The translations under genes were made by a program, and so were the position numbers. From Limisphaerales bacterium (lineage in GTDB: Bacteria > Verrucomicrobiota > Verrucomicrobiae > Limisphaerales > UBA11358), in contig PLZL01000079.1 in assembly GCA_003152145.1 (NCBI GenBank), positions 1 through 7,992 of the forward strand: a DNA stretch of 7,992 nt, written 5' to 3'. Of the stretch, positions 1-5,863 are shown one piece after another. The notes under the pieces are model-generated. The model saw nothing but the letters and a program-made list of their open reading frames with translations, made no database searches and had not been told where the DNA came from. Each line of letters begins with the position of its first letter. Positions within the stretch are counted from its first letter, which is position 1.

Positions 1-289
1 TTAACGCTGATTCAATCTGCTGCCATGTGCTATCACTCACGCCATCGAAAGCAAAATCATGCCCTTCCATTGCATTCACCAAACGCAAAAGGTCTTCAAG
101 ATAAAGGGAAACCTCTGGACTCACACGCGATGCATTCCCGGTTTTACGAGCGCGCCGAATGTCTTCGACATAACGTGAAACGGTGGCATATTCGGCCTGA
201 ATATCGTCCTTGGCTTCATCAAACGATTTACCCTCCGTGCTCTGAAGAAATTCAGAGAGGGAGGAATAAACCAGCATTGGTCCGCTCAT
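1..289 (-). CDS. Unrecognised protein, N-terminal 96 residues (runs off the left edge)
   Basis: Reading the minus strand from the ATG at 289-287 gives 96 codons without a stop, still open at base 1. The protein begins MSGPMLVYSS and continues as a charged, probably mostly helical sequence (for example KSFDEAKDDIQAEY around residues 22-35 and LYLEDLLRLVNAMEG around 64-78). No signal peptide, membrane segment or familiar motif is visible, and I do not recognise the family. No Shine-Dalgarno stands before the first ATG; Met5 (277-275) is an alternative start. A fully open frame with natural amino-acid use over 289 bases favours a real gene, while the plus-strand frame over the same bases (25-297) looks like a shadow. 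It is oriented like the genes to its right but separated from them by a long gap. Confidence 0.6.
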   Translation of the reverse strand, partial: MSGPMLVYSSLSEFLQSTEGKSFDEAKDDIQAEYATVSRYVEDIRRARKTGNASRVSPEVSLYLEDLLRLVNAMEGHDFAFDGVSDSTWQQIESAL

Positions 290-540
290 ATGTTTGACAA
301 TAAGTCAGTATTCGAAAAAATCCAGTCACCCCATGCGTTATCTGCTAAAACGCTTTGCTAACCGTGGCGTGCTTTCCGCTTCGCCGCGAACAGATCACTT
401 GGCGATTGCCGGCACCTGACTCGAAATTGAAAAACGCACTTTTGCACGTTTCCTCACCGGTCCTAGAGCCTTGTCATCATTGATGATTTTTACTTTCAGC
501 CTCCTCAGAAATCACCCCGAATCTGCCTAAAAATCGCATA

Positions 541-564
541 CAGTATCAGATGCCAGTATCAGAT
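541..564. repeat. Short tandem direct repeat, 11 bp twice
   Basis: CAGTATCAGAT occurs at 541-551 and again at 554-564, a 13-base period, with two bases between the copies. Both copies lie in the gene-free stretch well upstream of the left-edge gene. It could be a regulator site or a chance duplication; only the repeat itself is seen. Confidence 0.6.
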
Positions 565-576
565 TGCATCTAATTC

Positions 577-599
577 CAACCTGATTTTGGGTCAGGTTG
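577..599. repeat. Perfect inverted repeat, 8 bp arms with 7-base loop
   Basis: CAACCTGA (577-584) and TCAGGTTG (592-599) are perfect reverse complements around TTTTGGG. No T-run follows on either strand, so it is not a typical intrinsic terminator. It lies 13 bases right of the 11-bp direct repeat. It may be an operator or a small RNA hairpin; its role is unknown. Confidence 0.55.
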
Positions 600-973
600 A
601 AAACCATCTGTTTTATGAATGAATCCATGGGAAAAATGTCCGGTGTTATGCGAAGTCAAGTGTCATAAACGCGAGTTCATTTGCTTTTAAGCGGTAAATC
701 TATTTGTGGTTTGATACTGAATTAAATTCCCCGTTCGCATTCCCGTGCTTGTCATCTGTCTTGCTGAATTGAAGGCCAAGCCAGTTACCAATCACGAGAA
801 CGCTCACCCCATGCAAGACTGGTCGTGTCAGCTTTGCAACCAGCCCTGCGCCCCGCCTCCCGCTCGCAGAACTGGTTTCAAATCCGACACCACCAGGACA
901 AATCTCGCACGAACGGGCGACACTGATTTTCGTTCGACTTAGCCGCGTGCTTGCGAACAGACACTTAATCACA

Positions 974-2347
974 CTAAGGCACTGAGCGGATGCGCCAGAA
1001 ATTGTTCGTGGTGGCGTCCGGCGGGTTGGTGAACACCAGCGCCCCGAACGAACCGGCGGGATTGGTCGCCTGCGGAATCCAGTTGGGCGGTGACAGGCTG
1101 CTGGAACGGTCCAGCGCATAATTCACCCCGGCGATGCCCACAAACGACAATTGCATGTTCGTGCAGCCCAAAAGCTTGTCGGAGATTTGATTGTAACTAG
1201 CGTTTACAACAATCTGCTCGGGCCGGTTAGTATTGTTGAGAGTGCCGTCACCCAACTCACCATTGAAGTTGTCACCCATGGCCCAAAGACTACCGTCGCT
1301 CTTGAGAAACAGGCTGTGGCCGTAGCCTGCGGTAATTGCAGTGACACCGCTGGTTACAATCTGCTCTGGCTGATTGGTGCTGTTGTAAGAGCCGTCGCCC
1401 AATTGCCCATAGTAATTATTGCCCATAGCCCAGAGGCTGTTATCGTTCTTAAGAAACAGGCTATGGCCACCTCCTGCGGCAATAGCCGCGACGCCACTGG
1501 CCACTATCTGTTCGGGTTTATTGACACCGGTTAAAATGCCGCTGTAAGTGCCGTCACCCAACTGGCCAACATTGTTTGCTCCCATGGCCCACAAACTGCC
1601 GTTGGTCTTGAGTAACAGACTGAACTCTTCTCCTCCAGCAATCGCTGTAACGCCGCTGGCCACAATTTGCTCTGGACGGTTGGTGCCGTTGTAAGTGCCG
1701 TCACCCAATTCGCCAAACAAATCGAAGCCCATGGCCCAGAGGCTGCCGTCGTTCTTTAGAAACAGGCTGTGCCAGTCTCCTGCCGCAATCGCCGTGACAT
1801 TACTCGCCACAATCTGTTCGGGCTGATTGGTGATTAAATTGTAAGTGCCATCACCCAGTTGTCCACGCCTGTTGTCACCCATGGCCCATAGACTGCCATC
1901 GCTCTTGAGAAAAAGGCTGTGGAAGTATCCCCCGGCAATCGCTATGACGTTGCTGGCCACGACCTGCTCGGGAAAGTTGGTCCCAGAATTGAAAGTTCCA
2001 TCGCCCAACTGGCCAAAGTCATTGTCGCCCATGGCCCACAGACTGCCGTCACTTTTGAGAAAAAGACTGTGTCCGTAGCCGCCGGCAATCGCCGTGACAT
2101 TGCTGGCTATAATCAGCTGGGGCTGGTTGGTCCCGTATGGAAAGTCAGTATTGGAAGTGCCATCGCCCAATTGGCCATCATAGTTGTAACCCATTCCCCA
2201 CAGACTGCCGTCGCTCTTTAGAAACAGGCTGTGCTCACCGGTGCTTCCTGTGGCAATCTGGGTCACGGGTTGCGCACCGCTGGTAGCTGCCTGCAACATC
2301 GCGGCACAAATTAGCCAGATTTGAATCCGGGTCCGTTTGGTTTTCAT
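974..2347 (-). CDS. Exported RCC1-repeat (seven-blade beta-propeller) protein
   Basis: The 457-residue protein begins with a likely signal peptide: basic n-region (KTKRTR), hydrophobic core at about residues 8-22 and a possible cleavage after TSGA (about residue 25). Seven RCC1-like units of about 50 residues follow, each carrying HSLFLKSDGSLWAMG then GQLGDGT (starts near residues 39, 93, 143, 193, 242, 295 and 344). Seven units fit one closed seven-bladed propeller. Residues about 385-457 form a C-terminal module with NYALDRSSSLSPPNW and the ending FWRIRSVP, a type often seen at the end of exported verrucomicrobial proteins. In this family the fold mediates protein or ligand binding; no catalytic site is apparent. 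The ATG at 2347 has no clear Shine-Dalgarno, but the signal peptide supports it. The gene lies 136 bases after the kinase gene on the same strand, so it may be cotranscribed. The ligand is unknown. Confidence 0.9.
   Translation of the reverse strand: MKTKRTRIQIWLICAAMLQAATSGAQPVTQIATGSTGEHSLFLKSDGSLWGMGYNYDGQLGDGTSNTDFPYGTNQPQLIIASNVTAIAGGYGHSLFLKSDGSLWAMGDNDFGQLGDGTFNSGTNFPEQVVASNVIAIAGGYFHSLFLKSDGSLWAMGDNRRGQLGDGTYNLITNQPEQIVASNVTAIAAGDWHSLFLKNDGSLWAMGFDLFGELGDGTYNGTNRPEQIVASGVTAIAGGEEFSLLLKTNGSLWAMGANNVGQLGDGTYSGILTGVNKPEQIVASGVAAIAAGGGHSLFLKNDNSLWAMGNNYYGQLGDGSYNSTNQPEQIVTSGVTAITAGYGHSLFLKSDGSLWAMGDNFNGELGDGTLNNTNRPEQIVVNASYNQISDKLLGCTNMQLSFVGIAGVNYALDRSSSLSPPNWIPQATNPAGSFGALVFTNPPDATTNNFWRIRSVP
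1205..2240 (-). repeat. Seven tandem ~150-bp repeats within the RCC1 gene
   Basis: The DNA for the seven RCC1 units is itself repetitive. On the plus strand, variants of CCCATGGCCCA (near 1276, 1582, 1728, 1878, 2028) followed by a CTGCCGTC-like block recur about every 150-160 bases. The units have diverged at synonymous and some linker positions, so they are not fresh copies. These repeats also create the many overlapping plus-strand frames in this stretch, which are shadows. Confidence 0.8.
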
Positions 2348-2483
2348 AATTTTAACTTTGGTTGCTATTTCAGCTACAAACAGCTCGTAACCAAAAGCCT
2401 GATTCTTTCAAATATCTTCCGAAAATTTTTAGGCTGAAACTTCAGGCGGGAACAAATTCCCAGAAATCCGGCCAAGCAGCCCA

Positions 2484-3434
2484 TCACGGCGTGTGCTTCA
2501 GAATCCAAACGAGGCGCCAAACCAATGTGATAATAACCCCAAAGCCGATGGTAAGACCGCCGATACCGATGATCTCGGATAGACGATCACGGGCCTTTTC
2601 CTTGCGCGGGTTGTGCTTGCTGAATTGGAACGTCAACAAGGCGGTCAACAGGTCTTCGGCGGATTGATACCGTTGCGCCGGGTCGGCGCGGCAGGCATTC
2701 AGGACAATTTTGTTGAAATGGATCAAATCCCGATCTTCGGCGCTGTCCCCCAGCGGCGTAGGCAATGCCGGATAGTCGTTCCGGTCCATACCAGTGCTGA
2801 TTTCGTAGAGCACTTTCCCAAGCGAGTAGATGTCCGCCTGCTCCGACCCGGCGCCTTCCGGCGGGATGAAACCTTCCGTGCCGATGCGCGTGCCGAATTC
2901 GGTCAGGTCGGTGACCAGCCCGATGTCCGCCAGCTTGGGAAAACCATTCACGAAGATGATGTTGGAAGGCTTGATGTCGCGGTGAATCAACCCGTGTCGG
3001 TGCAAAAAACCGACCGCGGAGGCAATCGCCGCACCCAGCCGGACACATTCGCCGATGGGCAGCCGCTGGCGCTCGCCAAGGTCCCACGCGAGGGTCCGCG
3101 AGGTGTATTCTTCCGAAGCAATGACTTGGCCGGTGCGGACATCATCGGCAATCTCCATCACATAATAAAAATATCCGGCCGCGTCATTGCGGCCCACCTG
3201 CAAAATATCCACAAGCCCGTCGTGCAAACGCGAGACGGGTTCGATTTTCTGGACGCCGCTGAACTCGCGGGCAAAGGGTTTCTCATGGCTGAAGTTTTTT
3301 TTATGCACGATTTTGACCGCGCGGCAGGTGCCGAGGGCGTTTCGGGCCAGCCACACCTCACCGCTGCTGCCGCGCCCGATGAGGCGCAACAGTTCGTGGT
3401 CTGGAATACCTGGATTGGTCGCTGCTTCCGTCAC
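2484..3434 (-). CDS. Membrane-anchored Hanks-type serine/threonine protein kinase
   Basis: The 316-residue protein is a complete kinase domain with one membrane segment at its end. Visible elements are the glycine loop GRGSSGEVW (residues 20-28), the ATP-anchoring lysine in AVKIV (K41), catalytic loop HRDIKPSN (D153, K155, N158), metal-binding DIG at 170-172 in place of the usual DFG, an activation segment ending PPE (191-193) and DIYSLGKVLYEI (from 201). A hydrophobic segment at about 287-311 precedes only five more residues, so there is no extracellular sensor. The start at 3434 is a GTG; no ATG lies in frame nearby upstream, and the glycine loop begins a normal 20 residues in. It starts 16 bases after the sigma-factor stop, so the two are probably one operon. 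The likely role is phosphorylating the sigma factor or another partner from the inner membrane face; the substrate is inferred only from position. Confidence 0.92.
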   Translation of the reverse strand: MTEAATNPGIPDHELLRLIGRGSSGEVWLARNALGTCRAVKIVHKKNFSHEKPFAREFSGVQKIEPVSRLHDGLVDILQVGRNDAAGYFYYVMEIADDVRTGQVIASEEYTSRTLAWDLGERQRLPIGECVRLGAAIASAVGFLHRHGLIHRDIKPSNIIFVNGFPKLADIGLVTDLTEFGTRIGTEGFIPPEGAGSEQADIYSLGKVLYEISTGMDRNDYPALPTPLGDSAEDRDLIHFNKIVLNACRADPAQRYQSAEDLLTALLTFQFSKHNPRKEKARDRLSEIIGIGGLTIGFGVIITLVWRLVWILKHTP

Positions 3435-3450
3435 ATTTTCGTTTGATCCA

Positions 3451-4071
3451 TCACCATTGTTTTTCCAGCAAACGGACTTCCTTTTTAATCAACGCCAACA
3501 TCCGGTGCTTGGCGAGATAAACCTGCGCGATGTTGACCCCGAGCGCCTTGGCGACCTTGCTCGCCGGCCACTGCCTGACCACGTTTAAATCGAAAATCTG
3601 GAAATGCTCCTCCTTGACGCGGCGCTTGACACGCTCCGCCGCCGTCGCCATCAGGTTCGCCTGCCATTCCATTTCCCAGATTTGTTCGAGGCCGGCATCC
3701 GCCAAGTCGGTCAGTTCAGACATTTCAGACGAACCGGCATTTTCCGCGGGCGCCGGTGGCTCGCGCTTTCTCAACTGGTCGGCGATGCGCCAACGGGTCA
3801 GATTTCGCAACCAGCCCTTGAACGAGCCGAGTGTCCGGTCGCGTTTGAATTTTTCGATGTCCTTGGCGACGCAAATGATGGTCTCCTGGACGACATCCTG
3901 CGCCTCGGCTTCCGTCAGCCCGGACTTGAGCGCAATGGAATAAATCAGCCGCCAATAGGTGTCGAAAAAATCCCTCCAACTGTCCTGGTCGTCCCGGTCT
4001 TGTAACCGGCTCAACAGGCTGTAACGGGTTGGAATGAAATCTTCAGTTTGCAGTGTCATCGTCTGGCTCAT
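3451..4071 (-). CDS. ECF-like RNA polymerase sigma-70 family factor
   Basis: The 206-residue protein has a sigma region 2 at about residues 31-101, with DFFDTYWRLIYSIALKSG, the EAQDVVQET core-binding helix and GWLRNLTRWRIADQLRKR in the -10 recognition part. A linker of about 35 residues rich in Ala, Pro, Glu and Ser follows. Region 4 lies at about 140-200, where VAKALGVNIAQVYLAKHR is the helix-turn-helix for -35 recognition. Length and layout match ECF-type factors of Verrucomicrobiota and Planctomycetota, which are often encoded beside Ser/Thr kinases rather than anti-sigma factors. The start at 4071 is the first ATG; Met5 (4059-4057) is an alternative. Neither has a clear Shine-Dalgarno. 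The stop is 16 bases from the downstream kinase, suggesting kinase-linked control, which is inference. Target promoters cannot be read from this window. Confidence 0.9.
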   Translation of the reverse strand: MSQTMTLQTEDFIPTRYSLLSRLQDRDDQDSWRDFFDTYWRLIYSIALKSGLTEAEAQDVVQETIICVAKDIEKFKRDRTLGSFKGWLRNLTRWRIADQLRKREPPAPAENAGSSEMSELTDLADAGLEQIWEMEWQANLMATAAERVKRRVKEEHFQIFDLNVVRQWPASKVAKALGVNIAQVYLAKHRMLALIKKEVRLLEKQW

Positions 4072-4310
4072 ACCTGACTTGCTCGTAATAAACGATATGT
4101 TTCTTACAAAATCCTTTCGATTTGCTCACAAATTCAGAATTTCGTCAATCCACGCTTTTTCCCCGTCGCACGGCCAAGCGGGGGCAAGACATCACCATCA
4201 GGCATTATTTGGCAGATTTCGTGAAGCTTTTGCTCCGATAAATACTCCTCTCGAAGCTTCAAAGCTCGGCTGAATTTCTTTGGACAGTTATTAGAGTATT
4301 AAACAAGGTT
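4072..4310. other. Intergenic region upstream of the sigma-factor gene; possible left border of the integrated element
   Basis: These 239 bases lie between the sigma-factor start and the hairpin that ends the replication operon. They should hold the sigma-operon promoter, reading leftward, but no clearly scoring -35/-10 pair was found. A 5-bp inverted repeat (CCCCG 4161-4165, CGGGG 4179-4183) is present. If the replication and integrase genes form an inserted element, one of its ends should lie here or just right of it. No repeat longer than 8 bases shared with the tRNA side was seen. Confidence 0.4.
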
Positions 4311-4353
4311 AAGGGGCAGGCCGGCGCGCTCCGCGCGTTCGGCCTGCCCCCTT
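4311..4353 (-). terminator. Strong GC-rich hairpin ending the replication operon
   Basis: GGGGCAGGCCG (4313-4323) pairs perfectly with CGGCCTGCCCC (4340-4350), and the loop can extend the stem with GCGCG/CGCGC. AA/TT can pair outside if one G is bulged. It begins 13 bases after the stop of the last operon gene on the minus strand and is followed by TTAACCTTGTTT, a modest U-rich tail. It fits an intrinsic terminator. Its size and position at the edge of a rolling-circle module also make it a candidate part of a replication origin. Confidence 0.65.
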
Positions 4354-4363
4354 CACCCTGTTT

Positions 4364-4693
4364 TCATGCCGCTACCTCTGCGTCTTTGATGACGAGGCGC
4401 TTGTCCCGTTCTTCCCAGCGCAGCACTTTCAGCGTCACTTGCTGGAATTCCGGCAGTTTCGGAAACGTGACGACGCTTTCGCCGTCCAGCTTCACTTTGC
4501 CGTCCTTGGGGTCGTGGAATGCTTCCCACACCGCCAGACCAGGTTGCAACGCCAGTTCATGCCGTGCGATGACGAACACGCCAGTGCCGTCCTTGCGCTT
4601 GTGCGCCTTGGCGGTGCTGGACATGACCACACCCCGAACAAACAGACCGTTCAGTTTGTCGGCTTGAGCAGTTGATTTTGCGTTTTCAGCCAT
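4364..4693 (-). CDS. Small protein resembling filamentous-phage ssDNA-binding (gene V-like) proteins
   Basis: The protein has 109 residues, beginning MAENAKSTAQ. The frame is open further upstream to 4858, but the ATG at 4693 is chosen because AAAGGAGGG (4711-4703) sits 9 bases before it. The sequence looks beta-rich with a basic patch AKAHKRKDG (residues 29-37) and no signal or membrane segment. The C-terminal part (about 84-109: QQVTLKVLRWEERDKRLVIK then DAEVAA) resembles in pattern the end of M13 gene V protein (TVHLSSFKV...LMIDRLRLVP), and the size fits that family. The gene starts 43 bases inside the end of the replication initiator gene, so translation is probably coupled. Coating single-stranded DNA made by the initiator is a reasonable role. 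The similarity is a by-eye judgement and another small replication accessory protein is possible. Confidence 0.6.
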   Translation of the reverse strand: MAENAKSTAQADKLNGLFVRGVVMSSTAKAHKRKDGTGVFVIARHELALQPGLAVWEAFHDPKDGKVKLDGESVVTFPKLPEFQQVTLKVLRWEERDKRLVIKDAEVAA

Positions 4694-5544
4694 AATGTTA
4701 ATCCCTCCTTTCTGTTGATGATGATTTCCCCGCTGCCTTTGTAGCGACCATCCCGCGCAGCGGACAAAACGAGTTGGTCGAAAATATCCCGATACGGCAT
4801 TTTGAATTTCACCGTGCGCGCCAGCCCGTTTTGCCGGACCACGCCCATGCAAGCCCATCGCCAGAAGCGCTCGTCAATCGTGTAGGACGCACGCTTGCAC
4901 GGCTCTTTTAGTGAAATCCTTTTGGCTTGAGCCGGCAGCGGCTTCAAAAAACCTTTGGTCGTCTGAAATATGCGCAACCGTTTTCGGTGCCTCACCCAGT
5001 CTGGCAAATGCTCCGGCTGGGTCACATAGGTCAGCAGGTAATGAAAATCTTTTGTCGTGATGCGTTGAACCTTGACCCAACCCCGATCCCACAGCTCCGC
5101 CAGCAATTCCTTGGGCAGAAACCGGCGCGTCAGGAAGATGCTGTGGAAATGCACCCAGCCGCTTTCGTGGAATTCCACCTTGATGCAGTAAGGCGCATCA
5201 ATGACGTAAATTTTGCCTTCGTATTCGACACCATGCCGAAGCTGGAAAAACACCTTGCGCAGCCAGTCGCGACTGTCTTCGAAGGCGTTTTCTTCGTTGG
5301 AGTAGTTTTTCGGGTCGAGGGTGAATGTCAGGAACAGCTTGCCGCTCACATCCGGTAACCGGTCCCAGAACCGGGCCAGCACTTTGTAGATTCCCACCGG
5401 ATGGAACCACGACGCAGGAATGAATTCTTTGATCGTTTGCTCGTAAGGATCAATGATTTTGGCGGCTGGCGCCGGCAGGGTTTGAACCCCACCCCCACCT
5501 CCTTGGCTCACGATTTCTTCGCACGTTTCCCCAAGATGGTTCAT
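4651..5544 (-). CDS. HUH-type rolling-circle replication initiator (two-tyrosine Rep)
   Basis: The 297-residue protein carries the three motifs of rolling-circle initiators in order: motif 1-like KLFLTFTLDP (about 69-78), motif 2 GWVHFHSIFL with the metal-binding H132-F-H134 (about 129-138, preceded by KVEF), and motif 3 FHYLLTYVTQ with Y169 and Y173 three residues apart. Two tyrosines in a YxxxY arrangement are the hallmark of the phiX174 gpA / phage-type superfamily, in which they alternate in nicking and rejoining. The N-terminus has a five-glycine run (15-19). No helicase domain is present, so a host helicase would be needed. The ATG at 5544 overlaps the upstream stop as ATGA, and AAGGAGG lies 4 bases before it. 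It should nick a double-strand origin of the element and stay covalently attached. The nearest family (plasmid, Microviridae or inovirus) cannot be fixed by eye. Confidence 0.82.
   Translation of the reverse strand: MNHLGETCEEIVSQGGGGGVQTLPAPAAKIIDPYEQTIKEFIPASWFHPVGIYKVLARFWDRLPDVSGKLFLTFTLDPKNYSNEENAFEDSRDWLRKVFFQLRHGVEYEGKIYVIDAPYCIKVEFHESGWVHFHSIFLTRRFLPKELLAELWDRGWVKVQRITTKDFHYLLTYVTQPEHLPDWVRHRKRLRIFQTTKGFLKPLPAQAKRISLKEPCKRASYTIDERFWRWACMGVVRQNGLARTVKFKMPYRDIFDQLVLSAARDGRYKGSGEIIINRKEGLTLWLKTQNQLLKPTN
4703..4711 (-). promoter_or_regulatory. Shine-Dalgarno that fixes the start of the ssDNA-binding-like gene
   Basis: AAAGGAGGG lies 9 bases before the ATG at 4693 and inside the last codons of the replication initiator gene (over residues NRKEG). 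It rules out the longer upstream frame as the translated product. Confidence 0.85.
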
Positions 5545-5804
5545 GCGGCCTCCTTGTGCTTAGGAACGACAGGAGCTTGAGCGAATTCGCCAGCCACAGC
5601 GCGACGATGAAACTCGTCAATTGCCTCTTGCGTCAGGTATTGCCGACCGGCGATATTAACGGTTTTGAGCCAGCCCTTGCGCCGCCAGCGCCAAGCTGTG
5701 CAAGACGTCACGCCGACCTGCTCCAGCCATTTGGAGAGGCTGACGACCGCGCGCGCTGGTTGAATTGATGCAATCTTTCTGCACAACTCAATTTTGGGTT
5801 GCAT
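5541..5804 (-). CDS. Small helix-turn-helix protein, excisionase/AlpA-like
   Basis: The protein has 87 residues. After about 18 residues it contains VSLSKWLEQVGVTSCTAWRW followed by RRKGWLKTVNIAGRQYLTQEAIDEF, the layout of a winged helix-turn-helix of the MerR/excisionase type: a recognition helix around TSCTAWRWRRKG, a wing with NIAGRQYLT and a closing helix. The tail (EFAQAPVVPKHKEAA) is probably flexible. Its stop overlaps the initiator start (ATGA), and the initiator Shine-Dalgarno lies within its last codons, so the two are translationally coupled. It is the first gene of the minus-strand operon. It could direct excision by the recombinase, activate or repress the operon, or set copy number; position does not decide between these. 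The ATG at 5804 has no Shine-Dalgarno. Confidence 0.75.
   Translation of the reverse strand: MQPKIELCRKIASIQPARAVVSLSKWLEQVGVTSCTAWRWRRKGWLKTVNIAGRQYLTQEAIDEFHRRAVAGEFAQAPVVPKHKEAA
5549..5555 (-). promoter_or_regulatory. Shine-Dalgarno for the replication initiator
   Basis: AAGGAGG ends 4 bases before the initiator ATG at 5544, within the final codons of the helix-turn-helix gene (AAG GAG GCC GCA TGA). Together with the ATGA overlap it shows tight coupling of the two genes. Confidence 0.8.
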
Positions 5805-5817
5805 CAGCGCGGTTGCA
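5797..5817. repeat. Direct repeat GGTTGCA at the start of the helix-turn-helix gene
   Basis: GGTTGCA occurs at 5797-5803 and 5811-5817, 14 bases apart start to start. The first copy covers most of the start codon of the minus-strand gene. It may be a binding site by which that protein controls its own operon; only the repeat is seen. Confidence 0.4.
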
Positions 5818-5849
5818 ATTGTAGAAAGTGGCGCAAACGCAGTTTAATA
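5818..5849. promoter_or_regulatory. Overlapping divergent promoters between the replication operon and the XRE regulator
   Basis: Minus strand: TTAAAC (5847-5842), 18 bases, TACAAT (5823-5818), giving a transcript start near 5811 and a very short leader to the ATG at 5804. Plus strand: TTGTAG (5819-5824), 18 bases, TTTAAT (5843-5848), with transcription starting only a few bases before the ATG at 5864. The two overlap almost completely, so polymerase could serve only one direction at a time. The hexamers match consensus only in part; this is a prediction from pattern. Confidence 0.4.
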
Positions 5850-5861
5850 CATACCTGTATG
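5850..5861. promoter_or_regulatory. Candidate operator, inverted repeat CATAC-CT-GTATG
   Basis: CATAC (5850-5854) and GTATG (5857-5861) form a perfect inverted repeat around CT. It sits directly after the plus-strand -10 and ends 2 bases before the XRE regulator's ATG. Two-fold symmetry and position fit autoregulation by the dimeric XRE protein encoded next to it. Confidence 0.45.
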
Positions 5862-5863
5862 CT

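Larger units (their letters stand above)
290..973. other. Long intergenic stretch with no convincing gene
   Basis: This 684-base stretch lies between the partial gene at the left edge and the RCC1-repeat gene. It holds an 11-base direct repeat (541-564) and an 8-base inverted repeat (577-599), listed separately. A minus-strand frame stays open from 1119 down to 700, but its first half overlaps the RCC1 gene in another frame and the rest (Arg/Ser/Gly-rich, then a patch like VLVIGNW) does not look like a protein I know. It could be a decayed gene or an intergenic repeat family; nothing more can be supported. Confidence 0.6.

Noticed and set aside
474..490. TCATCA-T-TGATGA followed by Ts as an intrinsic terminator
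   Set aside because: The arms meet around a single base, which is too small a loop, and the stem is AT-rich and weak.
700..1119. Minus-strand open frame of 139 codons overlapping the end of the RCC1 gene
   Set aside because: Its first half is the out-of-frame shadow of the RCC1 C-terminus, its composition is Arg/Ser/Pro-rich, and there is no ribosome site or recognisable domain.
1151..2221. Several plus-strand open frames across the RCC1 gene
   Set aside because: They repeat with the ~150-bp period of the antisense RCC1 units and are explained by that repeat.
2448..2461. GGGAA-CAAA-TTCCC inverted repeat after the kinase gene as a terminator
   Set aside because: The stem is only 5 bp and no T-run follows on the transcribed strand.
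2613..3446. Long plus-strand open frame (277 codons) opposite the kinase
   Set aside because: The minus-strand frame carries every kinase motif in order; the plus frame shows no domain and is a GC-rich antisense shadow.
4213..4221. 8-base match TTGGCAGA to the D-loop of the tRNA-Leu as an attachment core
   Set aside because: A match of 8 bases is expected by chance between stretches of these lengths, and the flanks do not agree.
4694..4858. Upstream extension of the ssDNA-binding-like frame
   Set aside because: It lies wholly inside the replication initiator in another frame, and the strong Shine-Dalgarno at 4711-4703 marks the start at 4693.
5475..5500. tRNA T-arm-like sequence GGGGTTCAAACCCTG on the minus strand as a possible attachment-site tRNA fragment
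   Set aside because: The 5-bp stem around the T-loop does not form, and the bases are codons of the initiator N-terminus (GGGGGVQTLP).
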